From assembly GCA_002869465.1 (NCBI GenBank), contig PKSW01000157.1:1-11131 (forward strand): 11,131 bases of DNA. The letters are read 5' to 3'. The notes beneath the pieces are model-generated. The model had not been told where the DNA came from. It worked only from the letters and a program-made list of their open reading frames with translations, and did no database searches. The translations under genes and the position numbers were made by a program. Source of the DNA: Marinilabiliales bacterium (GTDB taxonomy: Bacteria > Bacteroidota > Bacteroidia > Bacteroidales > F082). Below, one piece after another: positions 1-8,377 of the stretch (its first letter is position 1; every line of letters starts with the position of its first letter).

Positions 1-1025
1 AGGACATCACCTTCAAAATCTGCTACAGGGGCTGGTGGCAAAGGAATTACCTGAACATAATCTGTAATTGTTTCGGTATCGGTTCCGCCAGTACCTGTTA
101 CAGTCAGACTAACTGTGTATGTACCAACATTTGTGTAAACATTTGTTGGATTTTCATCGGTTGAAGAATTTCCATCACCAAAAGTCCAGTCCCAGCTGTC
201 AATTAAACCGGCAGACAGATCTGTAAAATCTACAGATAATGGAGGGTAGCCCGATAAAGGTGAACCTTCAAAGGCAGCTATAGGAACGGCAGGCTGCAGG
301 TTGGTGATCATTACAGCGTCTGCATTAAGTGCTTCTTTAGACCCGTCATCCTGAATAAAAGCCACCAACTCACAATTGTCAATATCCCAGGCACCATCAT
401 CAAAAACAAAGCTTAAAGGGACATCAATGGTCTGACCAATACTAGTAAAGTTTACTGATGTTCCATTGGCATCAGGCACCATTAATCGGTTCACAAAATT
501 CACTTCATCAAGACCATACCAACTAAAAGGTATGTGAGATTCCGTAAGAGCCAATCTCACTTTTAAATTGGTGCCTGAATAATCAGCCACCTTGGTTACC
601 CTGACGATGATGTTATAATTGTCACCCGAATACGAACCCAGGATTTCTATATCAAAAGATGTGGGTATAGCCATTCTGGCATTCACATTATTGATATAAG
701 TGGTTTGAACACTAGAACCACCACCTACTAATTCACGCCAGTTTCCATCAAATTTGGTATAAGGAAGTACATTAATGGAATAATAATTGAGGCGGTCAGC
801 GGAATAATCGTTAGTAAAGGGATAACCTGGATAATGATATTCTATAATGCCTACAGGATAATCATTGTCGTGCAAGTAATCAGCTGCAATTGCTGTACTT
901 GGACAATAAGGTCAACCTACAGCTCTTGTGCCTATTTCCAGCAACATAAGGTTGCGGTCAATCTGCTGTGGAAACGCAGTAAATGCAATTAGCATGATTG
1001 CTAAAACTGAATAAAACTTTTTCAT
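1..1025 (-). CDS. Omp28-like thioredoxin-fold secreted protein with PKD domains; in-frame TGA at the redox Cys position (candidate selenoprotein), 3' end cut by window
   Basis: The start is ATG at 1023-1025. Residues 1 to about 20 form a signal peptide (MKKFYSVLAIMLIAFTAFPQ). Residues 25-41 carry the Omp28-type active-site region: LMLLEIGT, then G-[TGA]-P-Y-C-P-S, with TGA as codon 38 and Cys41. Family members known to me read roughly EIGTGTWCxYCPGA here, so TGA replaces the first redox Cys. The following IIEYH and the TKFDG segment near residue 85 also fit the family. I translated all 303 codons after the TGA and found no other stop, so the frame is under constraint. A PKD domain lies at about residues 245-325 (WDWTFGDG, then GTYTVSLTVTGTGG), and a second begins at the window edge (APVADFEGD). 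Predicted role: exported thiol/selenol oxidoreductase or surface protein, probably secreted by T9SS, whose sorting domain would be outside the window. The reading as Sec rather than error or pseudogene is inference. Confidence 0.8.
862..909 (-). promoter_or_regulatory. SECIS-like hairpin directly after the in-frame UGA
   Basis: Read as mRNA, two nucleotides after UGA comes an arm of three segments: UUAUUGUC, CAAGUA and CAGC. Then come a 7-nt loop (AAUUGCA) and the complementary arm: GCUG, a 2-nt bulge (AU), UACUUG, a 3-nt bulge (CAC) and GACAAUGA. This gives 18 base pairs, one of them G-U, with both bulges on the 3' side. The loop starts 20 nt after UGA, inside the spacing I recall for bacterial SECIS elements (about 16-37 nt). 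Against this, the usual model wants a G in the first positions of the loop, and here the only loop G is fifth. The structure is seen in the sequence; the function is inferred. Confidence 0.5.
912..914 (-). other. In-frame TGA codon 38, candidate selenocysteine (U-P-Y-C)
   Basis: The TGA lies in the frame of the Omp28-like gene three codons before Cys41, giving U-x-x-C in place of C-x-x-C. Replacement of a catalytic Cys in a thioredoxin-fold protein is the classic bacterial selenoprotein signature. TGC or TGT to TGA is a single base change, so an error or nonsense mutation would look the same at this codon. No gene in the window whose end can be seen terminates with TGA; all use TAA or TAG. 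Confidence 0.5.
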
Positions 1026-1064
1026 ATAGATTGAATTTTTGTTAAAATTACTTTTTCAATTTTG

Positions 1065-1080
1065 GTGCTTTTAAAAGCAC
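1065..1080. repeat. Perfect 16-bp palindrome in the gap between the BNR protein gene and the Omp28-like gene
   Basis: The sequence gtgcttttaaaagcac is its own reverse complement and could form a 6-bp stem with a TTAA loop. It lies 28 bp after the TAA of the upstream minus-strand gene and 40 bp before the Omp28-like start. It is not followed by a clear U-run on either strand, so it is at best a weak terminator or a processing or protein-binding site. The rest of the 82-bp gap is A/T-rich; a partial -7 element (TAATTTTA) is present but has no matching -33. Confidence 0.35.
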
Positions 1081-1107
1081 ATACATATTCAACTAACTTA
1101 TAATTAA

Positions 1108-4100
1108 TTAGTTTATCACTATTTTCTTCTTTAGAATCCGGGAATCGTTTTGCTCGTTGACAACAAAAATATGAATTATATACATTCCCTTAACAAGCCT
1201 GGTGTTAAAATGTACGCTGTTGGCTTCAGCTGATTTACTGTATTGAACTTCTCCCAGCATGTTTACTATCTCAACGTTTTGAATCAAATGATCACATTGA
1301 ATAGTAAAAGTTCCCTTATTTGGGTTTGGAAATATCATAACAGAAGCTTGAATGACCTGATTGCTATGAATACCCACACAATTATCTACATAGATAGAAT
1401 CCTGCTTTGAAGACTCGCATCCGTTTTCATCTTCATAACTGTAAGTAATCATATGCCATCCAATCGACGCTTCTTCAGGAGAAAATAGTCCATTGCTTGT
1501 TACGTTGTCACCACTATATATGCCTCCCTCCGGAATAGCTGTTAATTGCACGGGTGGCTCTTCCTGGTTACATAACAGTTCCGGCCAGTCTCCAAGGGTT
1601 ATTACAGGCAGCTGATCAACCAGAATTTCAACATCCGCGTTAACGCTATGCTCACCATCACTCACCTCTACCGTATATACCGTTGTAACCAGTGGTGAAA
1701 CAACAGGGTTTTGCTCCATCGAATTAAATCCTGATGGATTTGATGTCCAGATATACGCGTAAGTACCGGTACCTCCTGCGGGCGTTGCAACTAATTGTGC
1801 TGACCCACCAAAGCAAATTTCATCAGGCGTGGCAGAAACTGTTACCGAGAGCGCTTCTCTCACGTTTATATAATCAATTTTTGTAAGCATACCATCTCCA
1901 CCATCATTGGTAGCGGTCAATTCAACAGAATACAAACCCACCTGGTCGAATAGTACTTTTGGGTTTTGAGAGTTCTGATCGGTGCCATCAACGAATGTAA
2001 TCGTAGATGGTGAAAATGACCAGGTCCATGCATAAGGAAAATACGTTGATAAATCAGTAAATATAACCTGATCAATTGTTGTTGGTGACAGCTTATCTGC
2101 TGAAAAGTCAACAATAGGAGCGGGATAAGTAACAACTATATAATCTGTTTTAAGTTCATTATCTGAACCACCGTCATTACTGGCCAACAACTCAACCGTA
2201 TAAATTCCGGGTTCATCAAACCTGATATTTGGGTTTTGAGAATTTTGGTCCGTTCCATCGGTGAAAGTGATAGTTGGTGGTGTAATAGTCCATAACCAGG
2301 TATCGGGAAAATTAGTTGATGCATCAGTAAACGTAACTGTATCATTGGTTGTTGGTGTCAGGTTGTCTGCGGTAAAATCAGCAATCGGAGCGGGATAAGT
2401 TACTATTATATAACCTGGTTTTGTTTCTGTATCTGAACCACCGGCATTTGTAGCTGTTAATGCAACAGTATAAGTACCCGGTGCATCAAATTGCACCTGT
2501 GGGTTTTGTGAAGCGCTATTGGTTCCGCCCAAATATGTGATTGTAGAAGGAGTAAACGACCAGGTCCACGATGTTGGTGAATTTGTTGAAAGATCACTAA
2601 AGTTAACAGTTTGTTCGGTAGTTGGTGTTAATATATCGGCCATAAAATCGGCATCTGGTGCCAGCACAACCTGAGAATATAAATCAGACTCCCAAACTCC
2701 CCTGCCAAATGTGGCTGCCCTGATCAGGCTGTTTGCCGGGTTGGCATCGTAATAAATCTCTAATTCAGTAACAACAACATTGGGCAGTCCATCGAAAAAA
2801 GGTACCCAATTGGCATTTCCAACTTTCACATAGATGCCCACATCAGTTCCGGCATATAACTCAACATCGGTTGTATTTTGATTGTTTTGAATAATACAAT
2901 TCACCGGAAGTTGCGGCAAACCAGTTGAAATATTGGTCCATGATGAGCCGCCGTTCGTAGTTTGATAAACGCGGTTGTTATTGCTAAATCCGCTGAAAGA
3001 TATCCAGGCCGTGTTAGGATCATCATTTTTTACTGAAATGAAAGTAATACTATTGCTGGATGGTAAATTACTATTTATGGATGACCAGTTGGCGCCAGAA
3101 TCAGCTGTACGATAAATGCTACCATAGGTGGCTGTGTAAATATAAGCGTTATCAGAGGGGGCCACAGCTATCGACTTTAAAGTTGAGCCGTTCCAGTTAC
3201 TTAATTTTGTCCATGTGCTACTGGGAAAAGTTCTTTTCCACACATCCTGAAAACCTACATAAATGGTGTTATGATCTGAAGGATCTAACGTAAAGGGCGT
3301 AACCCATGCTGCGCTTCCTGAAATTCCGCTTGCTATATATGAAGAACTTCCCCAGTGATTGGTGGTCCTGTAGATGGAGCCGTAATACAATTCGCCATAT
3401 TGAATATTGTGGTTTGTAAAATCAATCAAGCAATCCATTCCGTCACCACCAATTTCGTCTGACCAGGAACCTGAAGAATATACTTTTGTGCCATTATCCT
3501 GCAATCCGATGATTACTTCAGCAGATGAAGTTTGCCCAACACCTAATCTATAAATCTGACTTGTTACTAAGCCGCTACCTAAATGTTGCCAATTATTTCC
3601 TCCATTTGAGGTTTTATAAAGACCCCCGTCATTGCATTCATATAACGTAGATGTTCCAGGTTGGTAGGCATAGAAATGTTTATCAGCATGTACTGTTGAG
3701 GCAGATCCTCCGCAGCTTCCAGACCAGTGAGTGCTGATGTTCCAAGTAAAACCTCCGTCAGCAGACTTCCAGGTATTTACACCCCCAACAAAAACAATGT
3801 TTTCATTTGCCGGATCCGAAGCAATACACAGATCGTACCAACCCTGACCGCCTGAAGAAGTACTGTTACAATCCCAGTTCAGCAAATTTGCATTTGGTGA
3901 TGAACCCGAATAGGTAAGTGAAAAACTGGCTCCGCCGTCAGTAGATCGGTAAATTCCTTTGAGGCCATCAGAAGAGTTAGCAGAAACAGCATACACATAC
4001 GAACTATTATTGGCGCTTACCGCCAGCTGGGTTCTGTAACCTCCTGAAATAGTATATATCAGGCTCCAGTTTGATCCGCTGTTCGTACTTCTATAGATGG

Positions 4101-5013
4101 TTCCGGAGGTTGTTGATCCGTATATGATGGAACTGTTACCTGGTTGAAACTCAATATCAATAAAGTTCGTACCCGTCATTTGATTCCAAGAAACACCCGC
4201 ATCTGTTGTTTTATATACACCATTACTTGTAGCCGCATAAAGAACATTGTTATTTGATGGATCCATTAATAAACGATTGATTAACCGATATTGATTTTGG
4301 GTCCAGTTCAATCCGGTCGTATTCCAGGTGAGGCCTCCGTCAACTGACTTTAATACACCAACAGAATAAGTATCTGAGTGATCCCGGTCGCCAGTACCGA
4401 TATAAACAATGTCATCAAAATTTGTTTTTATAACTACAATATCACTAACACCCAGAGCGGCATTATCATCACCCAGTGGTGTCCAGTTCATACCTCCGTC
4501 TGTTGATTTCCAAACACCTCCTGATGCAGCACCAACATACAGAGTATTATTATCAGTTGGCCTGAAAGCCACACAGTTTAACCTTCCAAGTCCAGCGTAT
4601 CCACCACTGGTCGTATTAGGGCCCAAACTTGTCCAATTACCGGATGGACTTCTGGATCCGGGATTTTCATACAAGTATTCTTGAAACTCCTGCCATGCTG
4701 TTGTTGTAGGAAACTCACCGGTATTGGGATCTACCCTACTTTCCCAGTACCATTCCCATCTTTTAAATTGTTTCCAGCCGCCAGCCTTAATTTTTTCTCC
4801 ATTTTCATAATAGTAACCCCTTTCAAGATTATAAGGTTCCCAATATGTATTAAACGCTTTTTGATAGTCGAAGAGCGTTAAAGTTCCATTATTAATTTTG
4901 CTTTGAGGAAGGTTGTTTCTCCACGCCTGTGCGTGAGATAATACAGATGTCAATAAGCTAAATAGCAAAAGAGCAACAAAAAGCGTGTTGCTTTTTAAGG
5001 CGTTGTTTTTCAT
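1108..5013 (-). CDS. Large secreted BNR/Asp-box beta-propeller protein with three PKD domains and a T9SS type A sorting domain
   Basis: The product has 1301 residues with a signal peptide to about residue 28 (hydrophobic core LFVALLLFSLL, SHA cleavage site). A Trp-rich N-terminal segment follows (about 50-100, WKQFKRWEWYWESRVDP). A long BNR/sortilin-type propeller region carries about nine Asp-box motifs between residues 169 and 692, such as STDGGMNW, SVDGGLTW, TTDAGVSW, SADGGFTW and TTNGGSSW. Three PKD domains span about 787-1049 and are followed by two Ig-like modules (about 1050-1213). The C-terminus from about 1226 (FPNPNKGTFTIQ to KKKIVIN) is a T9SS type A sorting domain, so the protein is expected to cross the outer membrane by T9SS and be released or surface-anchored. 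Asp-box propellers can bind or cleave glycans, but no catalytic residues were identified, so the substrate is unknown. The stop is TAA. Confidence 0.93.
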   Translation of the reverse strand: MKNNALKSNTLFVALLLFSLLTSVLSHAQAWRNNLPQSKINNGTLTLFDYQKAFNTYWEPYNLERGYYYENGEKIKAGGWKQFKRWEWYWESRVDPNTGEFPTTTAWQEFQEYLYENPGSRSPSGNWTSLGPNTTSGGYAGLGRLNCVAFRPTDNNTLYVGAASGGVWKSTDGGMNWTPLGDDNAALGVSDIVVIKTNFDDIVYIGTGDRDHSDTYSVGVLKSVDGGLTWNTTGLNWTQNQYRLINRLLMDPSNNNVLYAATSNGVYKTTDAGVSWNQMTGTNFIDIEFQPGNSSIIYGSTTSGTIYRSTNSGSNWSLIYTISGGYRTQLAVSANNSSYVYAVSANSSDGLKGIYRSTDGGASFSLTYSGSSPNANLLNWDCNSTSSGGQGWYDLCIASDPANENIVFVGGVNTWKSADGGFTWNISTHWSGSCGGSASTVHADKHFYAYQPGTSTLYECNDGGLYKTSNGGNNWQHLGSGLVTSQIYRLGVGQTSSAEVIIGLQDNGTKVYSSGSWSDEIGGDGMDCLIDFTNHNIQYGELYYGSIYRTTNHWGSSSYIASGISGSAAWVTPFTLDPSDHNTIYVGFQDVWKRTFPSSTWTKLSNWNGSTLKSIAVAPSDNAYIYTATYGSIYRTADSGANWSSINSNLPSSNSITFISVKNDDPNTAWISFSGFSNNNRVYQTTNGGSSWTNISTGLPQLPVNCIIQNNQNTTDVELYAGTDVGIYVKVGNANWVPFFDGLPNVVVTELEIYYDANPANSLIRAATFGRGVWESDLYSQVVLAPDADFMADILTPTTEQTVNFSDLSTNSPTSWTWSFTPSTITYLGGTNSASQNPQVQFDAPGTYTVALTATNAGGSDTETKPGYIIVTYPAPIADFTADNLTPTTNDTVTFTDASTNFPDTWLWTITPPTITFTDGTDQNSQNPNIRFDEPGIYTVELLASNDGGSDNELKTDYIVVTYPAPIVDFSADKLSPTTIDQVIFTDLSTYFPYAWTWSFSPSTITFVDGTDQNSQNPKVLFDQVGLYSVELTATNDGGDGMLTKIDYINVREALSVTVSATPDEICFGGSAQLVATPAGGTGTYAYIWTSNPSGFNSMEQNPVVSPLVTTVYTVEVSDGEHSVNADVEILVDQLPVITLGDWPELLCNQEEPPVQLTAIPEGGIYSGDNVTSNGLFSPEEASIGWHMITYSYEDENGCESSKQDSIYVDNCVGIHSNQVIQASVMIFPNPNKGTFTIQCDHLIQNVEIVNMLGEVQYSKSAEANSVHFNTRLVKGMYIIHIFVVNEQNDSRILKKKIVIN
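1865..2662 (-). repeat. Three tandem PKD-domain repeats with a 270-bp period
   Basis: Within the BNR/PKD gene the motif gggttttg recurs at 1961, 2231 and 2501, spaced exactly 270 bp (90 codons). Each unit encodes a PKD domain (ADF or VDF start, then TWSF or LWTI, SQNP, and GxYxVxLxATNxGG). The two copies nearest the 3' end of the gene share the DGTDQNSQNP segment and are the most alike; the first copy is more diverged. This looks like domain duplication inside the gene rather than a mobile repeat. Confidence 0.85.
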
Positions 5014-5081
5014 AATACATATTTTTACTGGTTAAGCGCTTGTTTTGTAAATATTTAATACATTTTGAACTTATACGTTTT

Positions 5082-5089
5082 CAAATATA
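5082..5089 (-). promoter_or_regulatory. Possible -7 element of the BNR/PKD gene
   Basis: On the minus strand the sequence TATATTTG fits the Bacteroidota -7 consensus TAnnTTTG and lies about 70 bp before the ATG at 5013. The nearest upstream TTG is 25 nt away, longer than the usual 17-23, so only half of the promoter is convincing. Confidence 0.3.
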
Positions 5090-5096
5090 AAAAGTT

Positions 5097-6215
5097 TTAT
5101 TGTAAAAGCTCCGCCAATTTATCCTGAAGGTCTTGCCCCCTCAGATTTTTTTCGATGATAATCCCATTCGGATCAATTAATATATTTTGTGGAATTGACT
5201 GGATACCGTAAATTTTACCAGCCGCGCTTCCCCAATATTGCAAATCAGAAACTTGCGACCATACCAATCCATCATCTTCAATGGCTTTTTTCCAGCTTTC
5301 CAGGTCTTTATCGAAAGAAACACCAAAAACATCAAATCCTTTATCGTGGTATGCATTATAAGCTTCCACAACATTTGGATTTTCAGCACGGCATGGCTGA
5401 CACCAGGCGGCCCAAAAATCTACAAGCACATAATTCGTTCCTATAACAGACGAAAGTGGAACAGGATTCCCGTCAGGGTCGTTTAAAGTAAAGTCGACGT
5501 AAGGTTGTCCAATACTTACCCTTTTAAGTGTATTTACCTTTTCGGATAATTTTTGTACATATATTGAATTTAATATGGAAGGATCATATGAAGAAACTAC
5601 TAAATCCAGTTTTTCCAGATCATATAAGTACGAATTATTTAAAATAACAAAAGCCGATGCGACACTAAAAGGATTTTCAATTGCATAGTTCACCAGAAAA
5701 GATGATTTTAGGGAATCAATTTTGTAATACTTATTTTCTAGCTCCTGCATTAATGCTGAATCATTCGCACCCCTTGCTTGCTGGTATTGCATGCCAAGTT
5801 CGCGGCTTTTTCTCGTGAAAGAATTTAAGGTATCAGTTAGAAATGCAAATTCATCCTGAGATTGCGAACCTTCCACCGACCGTTGATTTGGATTTGTTGA
5901 ACTGGCAGAGATATTCATCTCACCCGACTCAATAAAAGCGGGTAAATAGTTAGACATATCTTTGATTTTTATAAAGAAAAACTCAGGATGCTCCAGTTCA
6001 CCTGTAAACACAGCTTTTCCTGACTTAAGTTCGGCAGAGTCAAATTTGATCCATTCATTATCGATTTGCTGTTCCATATAAACCCAGGTGTCCGGAGCAC
6101 CTTCGATGCTCAGATTTACTTTATATGTATTTGAATCTTTTTGACTGGAACAGGCACCAATAAAAAGTATGAAGCCTAATAATATGGAATAAACAAAATA
6201 ACGCATAATTTTCAT
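5097..6215 (-). CDS. TlpA-family thioredoxin lipoprotein with N-terminal DUF4369-like domain
   Basis: The product has 372 residues. Its lipoprotein signal peptide has the lipobox FIGAC at Cys22, so it is likely anchored in an envelope membrane. Residues about 30-120 resemble the DUF4369 beta-domain (YKVNLSIEGAPDTWVYMEQ), followed by a helical linker. The thioredoxin/AhpC-TSA-like domain runs from about 235 to 372, with the redox motif W-C-Q-P-C (in VDFWAAWCQPCR) near residue 270 and a cis-Pro loop (GIQSIPQNILID). Known relatives reduce or isomerise periplasmic disulfides or serve cytochrome maturation; which applies here cannot be told. ATG at 6213-6215 is chosen, and a second ATG three codons in is possible. 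A good promoter lies in the 61-bp gap from the upstream DUF255 gene, so it probably has its own transcript. The stop is TAA. Confidence 0.9.
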   Translation of the reverse strand: MKIMRYFVYSILLGFILFIGACSSQKDSNTYKVNLSIEGAPDTWVYMEQQIDNEWIKFDSAELKSGKAVFTGELEHPEFFFIKIKDMSNYLPAFIESGEMNISASSTNPNQRSVEGSQSQDEFAFLTDTLNSFTRKSRELGMQYQQARGANDSALMQELENKYYKIDSLKSSFLVNYAIENPFSVASAFVILNNSYLYDLEKLDLVVSSYDPSILNSIYVQKLSEKVNTLKRVSIGQPYVDFTLNDPDGNPVPLSSVIGTNYVLVDFWAAWCQPCRAENPNVVEAYNAYHDKGFDVFGVSFDKDLESWKKAIEDDGLVWSQVSDLQYWGSAAGKIYGIQSIPQNILIDPNGIIIEKNLRGQDLQDKLAELLQ

Positions 6216-6237
6216 CTTTTAATTTAATTTTGGATTA

Positions 6238-6267
6238 CAAAATTAATAATCCTAACCAATTCAGCAA
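6238..6267 (-). promoter_or_regulatory. Bacteroidota-type promoter for the TlpA-like gene
   Basis: On the minus strand TTG (6265-6267) is followed after exactly 19 nt by TAATTTTG (6238-6245), a full match to the Bacteroidota sigma consensus TTG-N19-TAnnTTTG. Transcription would begin about 15-20 nt before the ATG at 6215. The site starts just after the stop codon of the upstream gene. Confidence 0.6.
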
Positions 6268-6276
6268 GTTAAATAA

Positions 6277-8304
6277 CTAATTGCCGAGTATGTTTTTTGT
6301 TTCTGCAATGCTCTCAACAGGTAGTTGACATGTATTATTTTCACAAACATAAATCAATGTTTTACCAGTAATAAATCGGGATTTTAAGAATGAGAAACCC
6401 TTATTCTCATTTTCTGAACCCGCCCATTTAATCTGTGGATAATAATTTTTTTGTAATTGACGGAGTTTGGTAAGCGCATCAACACCACAAATCACCACCT
6501 CGTAATTGTTGTCAAGGAAATCCATCATCAGCATGGCCCAATTAGAATAGCCCGAGCCATAATCCACCATTTTGTCTTCCAAATTGAACAGCATTTGTTT
6601 TGAAATTTGTTCGAATTCGCTATTCTCAAAATAAAAGGCCAGTTTTTTTAGGTTTCGGGCCAGGATGGAATTCGATGAAGGTATGACATTGTCATATACC
6701 TCCGTTTTTTGGGTGACCAATACTTCATTTTCATCAGACGTATAGAAAAACATGCCGCTTTTTTCATCGTAAAAATGTTGCTGAACATACAGAGCCAGCT
6801 CATTAGCTTTGTTTAGCCATTCTGGTTGCAGGCTGACCGAATACAAAAAAATATAAGCATCCATCATGCAGGCATAATCGTCCAGCAGGCCATTGATTTT
6901 GGCTTCATCATTTTTGTAAGTATGATAAAGTCCTCCGTCTGCTTTTTTAAATTTCTTTTCGATCAGATAGGCTGCCCGAAATGCAGCTTTCATGTATTCA
7001 GGATCTACGAATGCCATATACGCATCCACATAGGCTTTTATCATCATGGCGTTCCATGAGGTTAGGCTTTTATCATCCCGACCGGGACGGATTCTTTGTT
7101 CGCGGACTGCAAGCAATTTTTCTTTTAAACATGCCATTTTTTTATTCAGTTCTATTTCACTCAGACCATATTTTTCGCCAAGTTTTTCAGGATGTTCGGT
7201 GCGCATCAGGATGTAGTTCCCATGTTCCCAAAAAGCATCATTATTGATACGATAATATTCGAAAAATAAATTGGTATCGCCACCTAATTCACTTTCTAAT
7301 TCTTCTTTGGTCCACACATAATATTTACCCTCTTCACCTTCCGAATCCGCATCCAGAGCCGAGTAGAATATACCCTCCGGTGAAGTCATTTCCCGTTCTA
7401 TAAATGATAAGGTTTCTGCCACAACCTGCTTATATAAAGGATTTTTAAAATACTGATAGGCATGACTATACAGGCTTACCAGCTGTGCATTGTCATACAA
7501 CATTTTCTCAAAATGGGGTACTTTCCACTTTTCGTCCGTTGAATATCGGGCAAAGCCGCCACCGATCTGATCATAAATACCACCACAGGCCATTTTCTTC
7601 AAGGTGAGTTCTACATGTTTTAAAAGATGTTCATCACCATGTTGCGAAGCGTACCGTAGTAAAAACTCATAATTATTAGGAATCGGAAATTTCGGGGCCC
7701 TTGTGGGTCCACCATGCGTATGATCCATTAGCGCTTCCCAGCGATTCACCATTTTTTGAAGTATTTTAACGCCCAGTTTTTTTTCACTTGTATCCACTTT
7801 AACCATTAATTCGCTCTGTTGAATTCCGGATTCCAGTTGTGTCGCGTAGTCCAACACTTTCTGATGGTCAGAAATATATAAATCGCTTATTTGCTGCAAT
7901 ACATTAATCCAATGGTCCTTTGGAAAATAGGTGCCTCCGAAAAAAGGACGGCCATCCTGAATCGCAAAACAATTCAAGGGCCATCCGCCTCTACCGCTAA
8001 TCAGTTGAACCGCATTCATATATATCTGATCCACATCCGGGTGTTCTTCCCGGTCGACTTTGATACAAATAAAGTTTTCATTCATGATGCGGGCGACTTC
8101 TTCATTTTCGAATGATTCGTGTTCCATCACATGGCACCAGTGGCAGGATGAATAACCGATGCTGACAATCAAAGCTTTGTTCTCTTGTTTAGCCTTATTC
8201 AGCGCTTCTGCTCCCCACGGATACCAGTTTACCGGATTGTGGGCGTGTTGTAGCAAATATGGACTGCTTTCATGAATCAGCTGATTGGTATATGGATGTT
8301 TCAT
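6277..8304 (-). CDS. DUF255 thioredoxin-domain protein (YyaL / spermatogenesis-associated protein 20 family)
   Basis: From the ATG at 8302-8304 the product has 675 residues, close to the usual family length. The start is chosen because the family begins near NQLIHESSPYLLQHAHNPVNW. An in-frame ATG at 8331 would add nine residues, and a TTG further up is less likely. The N-terminal thioredoxin-like domain has the family active site S-S-C-H-W-C-H-V-M with Cys54 and Cys57, then FGGTYFP. The rest resembles the (alpha/alpha)6 glycosidase-like barrel of this family, including the GGIYDQIGGGFARYS and WKVPHFEKMLYDNAQL segments. The C-terminus has the usual CxxxxCxLPV motif. There is no signal peptide, so it is likely cytoplasmic. 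The family's enzymatic role is not firmly established. The stop is TAG, immediately followed by the promoter of the next gene, so TAG terminates normally here. Confidence 0.9.
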   Translation of the reverse strand: MKHPYTNQLIHESSPYLLQHAHNPVNWYPWGAEALNKAKQENKALIVSIGYSSCHWCHVMEHESFENEEVARIMNENFICIKVDREEHPDVDQIYMNAVQLISGRGGWPLNCFAIQDGRPFFGGTYFPKDHWINVLQQISDLYISDHQKVLDYATQLESGIQQSELMVKVDTSEKKLGVKILQKMVNRWEALMDHTHGGPTRAPKFPIPNNYEFLLRYASQHGDEHLLKHVELTLKKMACGGIYDQIGGGFARYSTDEKWKVPHFEKMLYDNAQLVSLYSHAYQYFKNPLYKQVVAETLSFIEREMTSPEGIFYSALDADSEGEEGKYYVWTKEELESELGGDTNLFFEYYRINNDAFWEHGNYILMRTEHPEKLGEKYGLSEIELNKKMACLKEKLLAVREQRIRPGRDDKSLTSWNAMMIKAYVDAYMAFVDPEYMKAAFRAAYLIEKKFKKADGGLYHTYKNDEAKINGLLDDYACMMDAYIFLYSVSLQPEWLNKANELALYVQQHFYDEKSGMFFYTSDENEVLVTQKTEVYDNVIPSSNSILARNLKKLAFYFENSEFEQISKQMLFNLEDKMVDYGSGYSNWAMLMMDFLDNNYEVVICGVDALTKLRQLQKNYYPQIKWAGSENENKGFSFLKSRFITGKTLIYVCENNTCQLPVESIAETKNILGN

Positions 8305-8377
8305 ATGATCTGCTTTTTGCTGCACTTTCATGCAATGTGAAAACAAAATAATGAACTGTAAATAACTAGGGTATTTT

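Noticed and set aside
912..914. TGA reassigned to Trp (genetic code change)
   Set aside because: The window has dozens of Trp codons, many in the BNR protein, and all are TGG; this TGA is the only in-frame one. Reading Trp here would also remove the expected first Cys of the redox motif.
1065..1080. Palindrome as a definite terminator or operator
   Set aside because: No U-run follows on either strand and no known operator was recognised; it is kept only as a palindrome.
1917..2345. Short open frames inside the PKD repeat region
   Set aside because: They are other-frame shadows of the PKD-coding frame, with low-complexity Leu/His/Ile-rich translations and no family pattern.
5189..5486. Open frames on the plus strand opposite the TlpA-like gene
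   Set aside because: They are antisense to a well-supported thioredoxin domain and have no recognisable protein features.
6277..6279. TAG as a sense codon genome-wide
   Set aside because: TAG ends the DUF255 gene at the expected family length with a promoter right behind it, and it ends the DUF2007 gene just before the next start. It works as a stop in both.
6826..8115. Plus-strand open frames opposite the DUF255 gene
   Set aside because: They are antisense shadows of a conserved long gene, with no signal or domain.
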